This document shows positions 1-7,537 of a DNA stretch of 64,000 nt, in pieces. The DNA is from Chryseobacterium sp. G0201 (lineage in GTDB: Bacteria; Bacteroidota; Bacteroidia; Flavobacteriales; Weeksellaceae). The first letter of the stretch is position 1, and the number at the start of each line of letters is the position of its first letter. Location: positions 3,162,001-3,226,000 of the forward strand of contig NZ_CP033917.1 of the NCBI RefSeq assembly GCF_003815655.1, given 5' to 3'. Below the pieces are notes generated by a model. The model did not search any database, was not told the DNA's origin, and saw nothing but the letters and a program-made list of their open reading frames with translations. A program made the position numbers and the translations under genes.

Positions 1-719
1 GACTGAATGTTACCAGAAGAGCAGCCGGAATCAACAGAAAATTATTAGGAGAAGATAAGATCTATAAAAATAAAGATGAATGGTTTCAGATGGTTGTAGA
101 TGCCGAAGAAAACTTCACCAATATCAATAAATGGATTGCTTGTTTTGCATTGGCTGTAAACGAAGAAAATGCGGCTTTTGGAAGAATAATCACAGCTCCA
201 ACCAATGGAGCGAGTGGTGTAATTCCGGCTGTATTAATGTATTCTCAGGCCTTTACACCTTTCATCAGTGAAGATGATATTGCAAGATTTTTATTGGTTG
301 CGGGAGAAATCGGAACATTATTCAAAAAAAATGCGACAATTTCCGCAGCAATGGGCGGTTGCCAGGCTGAGGTCGGAGTTTCTTCGGCAATGGCAGCGGC
401 TGGTTTGACGGAAATTCTTGGCGGAAGTGTTGGTCAGGTTCTAATGGCTGCTGAAATTGCAATGGAACATCACTTAGGATTAACCTGTGATCCCATCAAA
501 GGCTTAGTTCAGATTCCTTGTATTGAAAGAAATACGATGGGCGCTATAAAAGCGATCACAGCAGCAAATATCGCTCTTGAAAGTGATCCTGCAAAAGCTA
601 AAGTAAGTTTAGACCAGGTTGTTCAAACCATGTGGGAAACTGCGTTGTCAATGAACGACAGGTTTAAAGAGACTTCGGAAGGTGGCTTGGCAATTGCGGT
701 CAACGTTCCGGAATGCTAA
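1..719 (+). CDS. sdaA: L-serine ammonia-lyase, iron-sulfur type (C-terminal part)
   Basis: This is the 3' part of a gene that starts before the window; the frame is open from base 3. The enzyme deaminates L-serine to pyruvate and ammonia in the cytoplasm with a [4Fe-4S] cluster. The visible 239 residues are the catalytic alpha domain: the [11 protein letters not shown] stretch, the cysteine in GGCQAEVG and the cysteine in QIPCIERN are positioned like the cluster ligands of the family. The chain ends in VPEC; in characterised relatives a C-terminal cysteine plugs the active site as a substrate-displaceable 'tail'. The start and the N-terminal beta domain cannot be judged. Family call is secure. 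Confidence 0.93.
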   Translation, partial: LNVTRRAAGINRKLLGEDKIYKNKDEWFQMVVDAEENFTNINKWIACFALAVNEENAAFGRIITAPTNGASGVIPAVLMYSQAFTPFISEDDIARFLLVAGEIGTLFKKNATISAAMGGCQAEVGVSSAMAAAGLTEILGGSVGQVLMAAEIAMEHHLGLTCDPIKGLVQIPCIERNTMGAIKAITAANIALESDPAKAKVSLDQVVQTMWETALSMNDRFKETSEGGLAIAVNVPEC

Positions 720-797
720 CTATGAATAATAAGTAATTGGTAATGAGTAATATTTAATTACGGATACAAATTCTGATTATGTCTAAAAAACGACCTA

Positions 798-948
798 GGA
801 AACTTTGGCGTTAAAAAAATTAAAACTTAATCCGTTAAAAAATTCCCACTGTTTGAGCGCGAGATAAAATTTGATAATAAATCTATTTTTAATTCGCGTG
901 AGTTTTGGGGATTTTAGAATTAAATTTTAATTTTTAGCCAAAGTTTCC
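798..948. repeat. Long imperfect palindrome, dispersed-repeat type
   Basis: Twelve-base perfect arms GGAAACTTTGGC (798-809) and GCCAAAGTTTCC (937-948) enclose an AT-rich interior that is itself roughly self-complementary (an AAATTAAAA block on the left, TTTTAATTTTT on the right). It fills the gap between the converging sdaA and tyrA genes. It is followed by a T-rich then A-rich segment (960-995). I see no ORF in it. It resembles the small palindromic elements common between genes in Chryseobacterium, but copy number cannot be checked from one window. Confidence 0.6.
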
Positions 949-994
949 AGTCTTGACTTTTTGTTTCTTTTATGTTAAGACAAAAGAAAAATAC

Positions 995-1840
995 CTACTT
1001 ATCGAGTATTCCTCTTATTTTATTAGCATTAGAAATTAATTCTCCCAAATATTCATAATTCTCTTTTTCCAAAGCAGCTTTGAATTTTCTTAACTGAGAA
1101 ATATGTTCATTTAAAACATCCAAAACATTTTCTTTATTTTGTTTAAAGATAGGAACCCACATTTCCGGATGAGATTTTGCCAGACGAACCGTACTCGAAA
1201 AACCGGAACTTGCCAATTGAAAAATAGTATCTTCCTCGCGTTCTTTTTCCAAAACGGTATTCGCCAAAGCATAAGATGTGATATGTGAAATGTGCGAAAT
1301 ATAAGCCGTGTGTACATCATGAGCTTCTGCATTCATGTAGATCAAATGCATATCAAGACTTTCAATAATTTTTTCAACTAAATGTAAAGCGTCTTCAGCA
1401 GATTCTTCTTTATTGCAAATCACGCCCGCTTTTCCAGAAAAACTTTCTGAAATAGCCGATTTTGGACCATTGTTTTCTGTACCCCACATCGGGTGAAAAG
1501 CCACAAATCTTGAACGTTTCGGATGGTCTTTTACAGCATCTACAATTCCAGCTTTGGTAGAACCGGCATCCATTACAGTTTGGTTATCTGAAATTAGATC
1601 TAATACACTAGGCAAAATTTTCCTTGCAGCATCTACAGGAATAGCAACGATGATAAGATCAGAATTTTTTATTCCGTATTCCAGATCAACTTTAGCATCA
1701 ATAATTTTTAAATCTAATGCCTGATTAAGATGTTCATTATTATTGTCGATTCCGTAAATGAAATCTATGATGCCTTTTTGTCTTAATTTTAAAGCAATCG
1801 ACCCTCCAATAAGACCTACCCCTATAATACTTATTTTCAT
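995..1840 (-). CDS. tyrA: Prephenate dehydrogenase (TyrA-type)
   Basis: Converts prephenate to 4-hydroxyphenylpyruvate with NAD(P)+, the committed step to tyrosine, in the cytoplasm. The 281-residue protein opens with a Rossmann motif GVGLIGG at about residues 7-13; the prephenate-binding helical domain follows, with the FHPMWGTENNG segment near residue 115 typical of the family. There is no fused chorismate mutase or ACT domain, so feedback control would have to come from elsewhere. The gene stands alone, converging on sdaA. Directly upstream is a terminator preceded by a short ORF with three adjacent Tyr codons, which suggests transcription attenuation by charged tRNA-Tyr. Start ATG at 1840 follows an A-rich stretch. 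Confidence 0.9.
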   Translation of the reverse strand: MKISIIGVGLIGGSIALKLRQKGIIDFIYGIDNNNEHLNQALDLKIIDAKVDLEYGIKNSDLIIVAIPVDAARKILPSVLDLISDNQTVMDAGSTKAGIVDAVKDHPKRSRFVAFHPMWGTENNGPKSAISESFSGKAGVICNKEESAEDALHLVEKIIESLDMHLIYMNAEAHDVHTAYISHISHITSYALANTVLEKEREEDTIFQLASSGFSSTVRLAKSHPEMWVPIFKQNKENVLDVLNEHISQLRKFKAALEKENYEYLGELISNANKIRGILDK

Positions 1841-1860
1841 CTTTTTTAAATTTTAAAATA

Positions 1861-1886
1861 AAAAAACCCCGTCCGAGGACGAGGTT
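1861..1886 (-). terminator. Attenuator terminator of tyrA leader
   Basis: On the minus strand AACCTCGTCC and GGACGGGGTT form a stem with a two-base loop and one mismatch, followed by six T residues, 20 bases before the tyrA start codon. It sits between the candidate promoter and tyrA, so it must be read through for tyrA to be expressed. Its 5' arm CCTCGTCC (1884-1877) can alternatively pair with GGATAGGG (1914-1907), which overlaps the leader stop codon: seven of eight positions pair, two of them G-U type. Confidence 0.75.
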
Positions 1887-1908
1887 TATGTTATGTTTAC
1901 AAGAATCC

Positions 1909-1965
1909 CTATCCCAAATTTGAGGTTAAAATTCTATAATAATATGTTCTTTTGTTTATAATCAC
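1909..1965 (-). CDS. Candidate tyrosine leader peptide for tyrA
   Basis: An 18-codon ORF begins with GTG at 1965 and ends with TAG at 1909. It encodes VIINKRTYYY then RILTSNLG, with three consecutive TAT (Tyr) codons at positions 8-10. It lies just upstream of a terminator hairpin and the tyrosine gene tyrA. A ribosome stalled at the Tyr codons would leave the segment around the stop codon free to form an antiterminator with the terminator's 5' arm. The GTG is four bases after a TACCTTCG promoter element, so the transcript would start at or next to the start codon (leaderless). The ORF is very short and starts with GTG, so its translation is inferred, but the position and codon content fit well. 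Confidence 0.6.
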   Translation of the reverse strand: MIINKRTYYYRILTSNLG

Positions 1966-1969
1966 TAAG

Positions 1970-1998
1970 CGAAGGTATAAAATAATTCTTAAATGCAA
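1970..1998 (-). promoter_or_regulatory. Candidate tyrA promoter
   Basis: On the minus strand TTG (1998-1996) is followed after 18 bases by TACCTTCG (1977-1970), a 7/8 match to the flavobacterial -7 element TAnnTTTG with the -33 TTG at a normal distance. The predicted transcription start is about 1966-1965, at the leader GTG. It has the same layout as the ilv leader promoter at 23643-23672. Confidence 0.5.
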
Positions 1999-2045
1999 AT
2001 ATGATTTTTAGTTAATAATTACAGATTTGTTAAAAATATGCTTTA

Positions 2046-2075
2046 AAATAAAAATCCCTGGGGTTAACCAGGGAT
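2046..2075 (-). terminator. Strong hairpin, terminator-like (second one upstream of tyrA)
   Basis: ATCCCTGG and CCAGGGAT pair perfectly around a six-base loop; on the minus strand a T-rich run follows. It closes the short minus-strand unit at about 2116-2048 and lies upstream of the tyrA promoter. On the plus strand it is also followed by A/T-rich sequence, so it could work in both directions. Confidence 0.6.
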
Positions 2076-2116
2076 AAAAACTAATAACCATGAAAACTCA
2101 AATTAAACATGAGTTG
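2048..2116 (-). ncRNA. Candidate short transcript or extra leader upstream of tyrA
   Basis: On the minus strand a TTGGCACG element (about 2142-2135), which resembles the -24 half of sigma-54 promoters, is followed about 25 bases later by a short stretch that ends in the perfect terminator at 2046-2075. The -12 half (expected TTGC) is poor. Inside is a nine-codon ORF, 2110-2081, reading MFNLSFHGY (two Phe, one Tyr). It could be a small RNA or another aromatic-residue leader in series with the Tyr leader. The boundaries are inferred and the evidence is weak. Confidence 0.3.
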
Positions 2117-2248
2117 TATGCTTATATTAAAATATCGTGCCAAAGATTAATTTTATGTTATGATATTTTTACAAATATTAAAAAAATGAAATATAGCATT
2201 AAGACTAATAGCATGAAGATATTAAATAAAATTGTATAAATTTAGAAT

Positions 2249-2737
2249 ATGAAAATTGAATATCGCGAGCTTTTGCCCCATGAAAGCAGGCATTACAGAA
2301 TGATCCGCTTAGAAAGTTTAAAAGTATTTCCTGAGTCTTTCGGAGCAAATTACGAAGAATCTCTAAAAATTGAAAAATTCAGATTACAAAATGATATCGA
2401 AAATCCTGTTCAGGAAAGATTTGTATTCGGAGCTTTCGATAATGCAGAATTGGTTGGAATTTGTGTTTTTGTAAAAGAGGAAATTGCTAGAGGGAATATT
2501 TATCAAATGTATGTTAAACAAAGCTATCAGGGCAAAAATATAGGTTTTGGATTGATTCAGTCAGTTATCAATGAAGCAGAAAATCGATTTAATAATATTG
2601 AATTTTTTTTAGAAGTAAAAGCTAATAATGTAGTGGCTTATCATTTATATAAAAAAATAGGCTTTGAAGAAGTAGAAGCTGATATCGATGCGAAAGAAAA
2701 AAGTACTAATAAAGTCATGAAATATTTTAAAAAATAA
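2249..2737 (+). CDS. GNAT family N-acetyltransferase
   Basis: A 162-residue cytoplasmic acetyltransferase that moves acetyl from acetyl-CoA to an unknown amine. The GNAT core is visible: the acetyl-CoA loop QGKNIGFG near residue 95 matches the Q/R-x-x-G-x-G/A motif, and AYHLYKKIGFEEV near residue 130 is the usual motif B end. Length is normal for a single-domain GNAT. It is monocistronic and ends in a bidirectional terminator shared with the converging antiporter gene. The substrate cannot be predicted from sequence. Confidence 0.85.
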   Translation: MKIEYRELLPHESRHYRMIRLESLKVFPESFGANYEESLKIEKFRLQNDIENPVQERFVFGAFDNAELVGICVFVKEEIARGNIYQMYVKQSYQGKNIGFGLIQSVINEAENRFNNIEFFLEVKANNVVAYHLYKKIGFEEVEADIDAKEKSTNKVMKYFKK

Positions 2738-2763
2738 TTAAAAAAAAACCGAATCTATATCAA

Positions 2764-2790
2764 AAAAGCCAACTTTTTAAGTTGGCTTTT
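2764..2790. terminator. Bidirectional terminator
   Basis: A perfect 12-bp stem (AAAAGCCAACTT with AAGTTGGCTTTT) with a three-base loop lies between the converging acetyltransferase and antiporter genes. T-rich sequence on both sides allows it to serve both. Confidence 0.85.
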
Positions 2791-2812
2791 CTGATTAAAA
2801 TACAAATCAAAT

Positions 2813-5098
2813 TTAAGGATTAGAGATAATAAGTGTCGATGGAATATCTGATAACCAAAGACTTTTGGTGTCGATCAGATTTTTCCAGCTTTTGCTGCTG
2901 ATCAACATTAAATCTTGGGAATCCAGAAATTCTTTCTCAATCTTCTTCTCGTTATATAGTGTGATGTGATTGGGTGCAACTTGTTCGATACTTCTAATTA
3001 GTTCTTTAACTTCAATATTGCTTCTTATCTGCCCTCCGGCATCAAGAATGATGATCTGAGAATTGTTATTATTGATCAGTCTTTTCGCATATTCAAGCAA
3101 ATAAAAATCACTTAAATTAAAGATTGGGATAAATATTCTTTCAGCCGATTTAAAGTCTTTTTCAACCAAAACTCCAACGGGAATATTTGTTTTATCTAAG
3201 ATTTGCAAAGTGAAATCGTCAAAAGGAGAGTTATTGAAAATATAACCTTTGCCTTTTACTGTATTTAAAAGTTTTTCAGGATTAATAATTTTAGTTGTAA
3301 AGCCTAATAACCTTCCCAATAAACTTCCTTCGTACATTGATTTTCCAAGCATGATCAAAAGAAGATCGTAATTTCCTTTATTGGTAATGTTGGTAAGATC
3401 ATTTTCAATATCAGTTGAAGCTTTAAAAAGAGTAGTTACCTCAAGATTAAGTTCATTAGAAGTTTCTATAACATCTTTGAACTGCTCCTTTTCATAATTA
3501 TCGATATCAAAGGCGTGGAGCTCATCAATAGGAGCGATATTCATTGCTGTTACACTTTTATTCCCGTTCATTTTGTGGGTAAGGTTGTCTGCAAGTTTCA
3601 ACAAAGTGCTTCCAGATTCTGGAGTTTCAAAAGATAAAAGAACTCGGTATTTTGCGTCATTCTCTTTGTCCTCATCATCTTCGATCGATTTTTTACCTTT
3701 AAAAAGATAATTGATAAGATCAAGGCATGGACCAGTCATAAAAGTAGTAAATAGTGCCATGATGACGAGCATTGCAAACAATTCAGGACCTAAAACTCCC
3801 AGATCATAACCAATATTAAGAACGATAAGTTCGGTAAGCCCTCTGGTGTTCATTAATGCCCCGATGGTGAGACTGTCTTTCCAGCTTAGTTTCAAAAATT
3901 TTGCGGCAAGTGCACTTCCTACGAATTTTCCGGTAACAGCGGTTAAAATGATGAATCCTCCGATTTTCCACAAATGAGGATCATTTAATAATCCGATCTG
4001 AGTTCTTAATCCTGTAAACACAAAGAAAAGTGGAAGTAATAAAACTAATGCGACATCTTCTATTTTTTCTATGAAAAGATTTCTGAATTTTACATTTTCC
4101 GGCATGATTGCACCAGCCATAAATGCTCCAAAAAGCGCATGAATACCAATTACTTCAGTTGCATAAGATGAGATGATCAGTATAAGGAAAAATACAGCTA
4201 CCAGTGCTTTACTTATAAAGCCTTTTCCTTTCTGTGATTCCGCAATTCTGGTAAGGAATGGTCTTACCGCTTTTATCATGATGAAAACATATAGAATGGC
4301 CATCAAAATAACAAATACTGATCCCGAAAAAGATCCTGCTTTTACAACAGCAATAACAGCGGCCAAAATACACCAAGCGGTAATATCATCTGCAGCGGCA
4401 CAGGTAATAACAACAGTTCCTATTTTTGTTTTGTGAAGATTTCTCTCCTGAACAATTCTTGCCAAAACAGGAAATGCGGTAATACTCATCGCAATGGCTA
4501 TAAATAACGCAAAGGAACTGAATTGGATCCCGTCCGGAGCAAATTCTTTATAAATGAAATAAGAAAGTCCAACTCCCAATGCAAAAGGAATGATAATACT
4601 TGCGTGACTGATCACTACGGCATCGTGTGCTTTTTTTCTTAAGACACTCAAGTCAAGTTCCATGCCGACAATGTACATGAAAAGAATCAGACCTATCTGG
4701 CTTAAAAACTGTAAGTTCGGCAACGATTCTTTTGGAAAGATAAATGCAGAAAGTTCCGGAAAATATAGACCAAAAAGTGATGGTCCCAGAACAATACCTG
4801 CGATCATTTCGCCAATCACAGAAGGCTGTTTAAGCTTTACACAAACCCATCCAAAAAGTTTTGCAACCATGATGATCGTAACGATCTGTGCAAGAAGAAG
4901 CGCTAAAGGATGGTGAAGATTTGTTAAAAATGAATCAACAAAATTCTCCCACATTGTTGCTCCTGTAGCTTTACTCGGAGCAATATTTTCTCCGATCTCT
5001 AATGTTTTTCCTTCAACGAAGAACCAATACATCAGGCATGAAAAAAATGCAATAGTACTGATGTAAAAAATTATATTTTTATATTTCCCCAAGTTCAT
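2813..5098 (-). CDS. Cation/proton antiporter, CPA2 family
   Basis: An inner-membrane monovalent cation:proton exchanger of 761 residues. One isolated hydrophobic segment (residues 8-27) precedes a CPA2-type exchanger domain of about a dozen membrane helices (about 60-440). Family features include GEMIAGIVLGPSLFG and HALFGAFMAGAIMP. A charged linker follows, then about 270 soluble residues with alternating strands and helices resembling the universal-stress-type C-terminal region of plant CHX proteins. No TrkA-N (RCK) motif is visible, so this is not a classic KefB/C. It converges on the GNAT gene and is probably monocistronic. Whether it moves Na+ or K+ is not decidable here. Confidence 0.85.
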   Translation of the reverse strand: MNLGKYKNIIFYISTIAFFSCLMYWFFVEGKTLEIGENIAPSKATGATMWENFVDSFLTNLHHPLALLLAQIVTIIMVAKLFGWVCVKLKQPSVIGEMIAGIVLGPSLFGLYFPELSAFIFPKESLPNLQFLSQIGLILFMYIVGMELDLSVLRKKAHDAVVISHASIIIPFALGVGLSYFIYKEFAPDGIQFSSFALFIAIAMSITAFPVLARIVQERNLHKTKIGTVVITCAAADDITAWCILAAVIAVVKAGSFSGSVFVILMAILYVFIMIKAVRPFLTRIAESQKGKGFISKALVAVFFLILIISSYATEVIGIHALFGAFMAGAIMPENVKFRNLFIEKIEDVALVLLLPLFFVFTGLRTQIGLLNDPHLWKIGGFIILTAVTGKFVGSALAAKFLKLSWKDSLTIGALMNTRGLTELIVLNIGYDLGVLGPELFAMLVIMALFTTFMTGPCLDLINYLFKGKKSIEDDEDKENDAKYRVLLSFETPESGSTLLKLADNLTHKMNGNKSVTAMNIAPIDELHAFDIDNYEKEQFKDVIETSNELNLEVTTLFKASTDIENDLTNITNKGNYDLLLIMLGKSMYEGSLLGRLLGFTTKIINPEKLLNTVKGKGYIFNNSPFDDFTLQILDKTNIPVGVLVEKDFKSAERIFIPIFNLSDFYLLEYAKRLINNNNSQIIILDAGGQIRSNIEVKELIRSIEQVAPNHITLYNEKKIEKEFLDSQDLMLISSKSWKNLIDTKSLWLSDIPSTLIISNP

Positions 5099-5198
5099 AA
5101 CTCCGTTATTTAAGTGTGTAAATTTCTTAAGAATATATGGATGACGACTAATTTTCTTTCTTAAATGTAATCAATGTCCTTAATAATGTAATAAAAAT

Positions 5199-5588
5199 CT
5201 ATTTGAACGAATATCCAAGACCGATACCCATTTTCCAGACGCCATTTTCTGTCGCAGTTTTAGAATTATAATACATCGGAAGCTGTAGAGCGATCTTTTT
5301 GTAGACGACTGTAAGACCGGCTCCAAGATTTGGTGTGATCGCGCTGTTTTTGGTTCCCGGAGATTTATCGTTTTTAATTCTTAATGAAGGAAGCATTCCC
5401 AAAATGAATTTAATGTCTTTGTGAGTTAAACTGATATTCGGTCCCGTAAAATTGATGAAAGCTCCATGATCTACATATCCGGCCACTGGAATTCCGTCAA
5501 AAAAAGCTGCTTTTATTTTAGGAGCTGATTCCTGAGAAAAGCAAAGTCCGGATATGAGAATCCCACAAGCATAAAGAAGTTTTTTCAT
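5199..5588 (-). CDS. Small secreted or outer-membrane protein, unknown function
   Basis: A 129-residue protein with a clear signal peptide (MKKLLYACGILISG, cleavage near residue 20). The mature part has alternating hydrophobic residues (for example IALQLPMYYN) and ends in an aromatic residue followed by a basic one, which hints at a small outer-membrane beta-barrel or barrel fragment. I chose the ATG at 5588; an in-frame TTG two codons earlier is less likely. I do not recognise the family. It lies downstream of the LytTR regulator gene on the same strand, with about 110 bases between them. Confidence 0.7.
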   Translation of the reverse strand: MKKLLYACGILISGLCFSQESAPKIKAAFFDGIPVAGYVDHGAFINFTGPNISLTHKDIKFILGMLPSLRIKNDKSPGTKNSAITPNLGAGLTVVYKKIALQLPMYYNSKTATENGVWKMGIGLGYSFK

Positions 5589-5698
5589 TATCAAATTATT
5601 TATTCAAGGCGCAAAAATACGTTGACCAAATATTTTAATTAGTGATGATGTAATGAAACTGCAAAATTCTGGAATGAAACCAAAAATGTATGAAAAAT

Positions 5699-6409
5699 CT
5701 ACTTTCCAAACATCTCTAATAATGAATTTTTATACGTGTCTCCGATTTGAAGTTTAATAAAATTCTCTCCGTCTAAAGATATTGATGTAATAATTTCGTT
5801 GGTAGAAAAAACTTTGATGGAAGATAATGCAATGATCTCTTTTTTATTGACCTGAGCAAAATCTTTTGAAGGAAGCATTTCTAAAAGTGATTTAAAACTA
5901 AGATTTTTAAGAACGATCGTCGTTCCGTCGTTCAGAATAATTTCTTTGTCACGGCTGTCGATTTCCGAAGTTTTGATGTAAGCGATTTGTTCTGTGAAGA
6001 TGATGGTTTTCCCGATATTGGTATTCCATTCGATAAAATCTTTCTTTTGTGGAACTGAAACAAGTTCTTTTGCCTTTTCAAATGCCTGGATTAGCCTTTC
6101 TTTTTTGATAGGTTTTCTTACATAGTCTACAACATTTAAATCAAATGCTTCAGCAGCATATTCTTTATAAGCGGTCGTAAAAATGATTTTTTTTGAATCT
6201 GAAATAAGCTCAGCGACCTGAAGACCAGTCATTCCCGGCATTTCGATGTCTAAAATGCAGAGGTTGCAGTCGAGGTTGTCAATTTCATTAAAAAAAATTT
6301 TAGGATCATTGAATGCTTTTACAACTTCTACATTTTCAATTTGTTCGCATAAAAGTTTTAAATAACTGATTGCCAGTAGTTCATCATCAAGAATAACGCA
6401 TTTTATCAT
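5699..6409 (-). CDS. LytTR-family response regulator
   Basis: A 236-residue two-component regulator. The receiver domain (about 1-115) has the acidic pair in VILDDE, the phosphoacceptor Asp in CILDIEMPG and the conserved Lys in YVRKPIKKERL. The C-terminal LytTR DNA-binding domain (about 140-236) has the FAQVNKKEIIAL stretch. It overlaps the 3' end of the sensor kinase gene by 23 bases, so the two are translationally coupled. I use the ATG at 6409 rather than a GTG three codons upstream. Targets are unknown. It may control the nearby signal-peptide protein or genes elsewhere. Confidence 0.9.
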   Translation of the reverse strand: MIKCVILDDELLAISYLKLLCEQIENVEVVKAFNDPKIFFNEIDNLDCNLCILDIEMPGMTGLQVAELISDSKKIIFTTAYKEYAAEAFDLNVVDYVRKPIKKERLIQAFEKAKELVSVPQKKDFIEWNTNIGKTIIFTEQIAYIKTSEIDSRDKEIILNDGTTIVLKNLSFKSLLEMLPSKDFAQVNKKEIIALSSIKVFSTNEIITSISLDGENFIKLQIGDTYKNSLLEMFGK

Positions 6410-7157
6410 AGAATTCACCTAAATTAATTACTAATTCTGCCGTGAAGATACCGTTTTTTGAACTTTTAGTAAGCTGATAATAATTGTTGTAGATCATTTT
6501 TAATCTTTGATCCAGAGACTGACTTCCAAATCCGCTTTTCTCTTTCTCCAACACATTTTTTAAGGAAGCTTTATTGCTTACTTTCATCGTGAAATTACTG
6601 TCTTGCAGCTCTAATTGAATGGAAATAAATGAATCCTGCGCCAGGAAATCTGTATGTTTAAAAGCATTTTCAATAAGATCAACGGAAATTAAAGGGGCAA
6701 AAACTTTTTCTTCAAAAATTTCATCCGATTTATCAATTTTAGATTTAATTCTAAAATCAAAAAGTGGATTTATCTTTATTTTATTGATCTCAATTAGGCT
6801 TAAAGCGAAGGTTAATTCTTCTTTCGGACTTACAAATTTGTTGTTGCTTTCGTATAAAATATAATCCAGAACGTTTGCCAGTTTATCCAGTGACATATAC
6901 GTCTGATAAGCGTGGGATTGAACAGAATTAAGGATATTTTTAAACAAATGCGGGTTCAGTTTTGTACCGATATGTTCCAGCTGAACTTCGTTTAATCTTT
7001 GTTCGATCAGTTTATTCGTTTCTGTAAGTTTGCTGTTTCTTTGTTTAAGCCTTTGATTCTGACTGAATAAATAAATAGCAACCGTCAAAAAAAAGAAAAT
7101 AGCAAAAACTCCAATGAATATCAGATAATCATGAATCATGTAGTAATTGCCTTCCAT
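6387..7157 (-). CDS. LytS-like sensor histidine kinase
   Basis: A 256-residue membrane kinase with one N-terminal membrane segment (about residues 9-30), a short coiled coil, the phosphoacceptor His in NPHLFKNILN, an N box ENAFKHTDF and a C-terminal GFGSQSLDQRLK box of the HATPase fold. With a single helix and no periplasmic sensor domain, it must sense through the membrane, the coiled coil or a partner. Its cognate regulator overlaps it downstream. The preceding 123-residue membrane-anchored protein is eight bases away and could be the missing sensory partner (inference). Confidence 0.9.
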   Translation of the reverse strand: MEGNYYMIHDYLIFIGVFAIFFFLTVAIYLFSQNQRLKQRNSKLTETNKLIEQRLNEVQLEHIGTKLNPHLFKNILNSVQSHAYQTYMSLDKLANVLDYILYESNNKFVSPKEELTFALSLIEINKIKINPLFDFRIKSKIDKSDEIFEEKVFAPLISVDLIENAFKHTDFLAQDSFISIQLELQDSNFTMKVSNKASLKNVLEKEKSGFGSQSLDQRLKMIYNNYYQLTKSSKNGIFTAELVINLGEFYDKMRYS

Positions 7158-7165
7158 TGAAATAG

Positions 7166-7537
7166 TTATTTAATTTTTTTCAGACTGTTCAGTGTTACGA
7201 TTTCCTCACATTTCTCAAACGTAACTTCGTAAGTTGGATTGTCTTTTGGGTAAACTAATAAATAATCGGGACATGGCTTTTTCTGAGCGTGACTTTTGTC
7301 AAAATCTACCTTACCATTTGTAATAATCTCGTCTTTTAAGAATTTTTCATTGATTTTATAGGTATTCATTTCGTTTTTGAAACTATCGGAATACTTAAAA
7401 TCTTTAGAAAGAGTTTCTGCAATCACACGGCTGTTGGGTAAATAGCCGCTGCAGCTTGCTCCTTTTTTGTTTAATATAAAAAATACAATAATCAGTCCTG
7501 GAATAAGACCAACCATATAAAACTTAAGCTTCTTCAT
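7166..7537 (-). CDS. Membrane-anchored protein of unknown function
   Basis: A 123-residue protein with one N-terminal hydrophobic segment (about residues 7-23, FYMVGLIPGLIIVFF) and a roughly 100-residue extracytoplasmic part with four cysteines: in GASCSGY, KKPCPDY and EKCEE there are single ones, enough for disulfides. It starts within the stop codon of ald (TAATG overlap) and sits eight bases before the LytS-like kinase, so it belongs to one transcript with both. I do not recognise the family; a role as accessory sensor for the kinase is only a suggestion from position. Confidence 0.65.
   Translation of the reverse strand: MKKLKFYMVGLIPGLIIVFFILNKKGASCSGYLPNSRVIAETLSKDFKYSDSFKNEMNTYKINEKFLKDEIITNGKVDFDKSHAQKKPCPDYLLVYPKDNPTYEVTFEKCEEIVTLNSLKKIK

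Noticed and set aside
1841-2248. A plus-strand short ORF at about 2090 (MKTQIKHELYAY ...)
   Set aside because: It overlaps the minus-strand leader region, has a stop after about 20 codons and lacks a promoter; the minus-strand reading explains the hairpins better.
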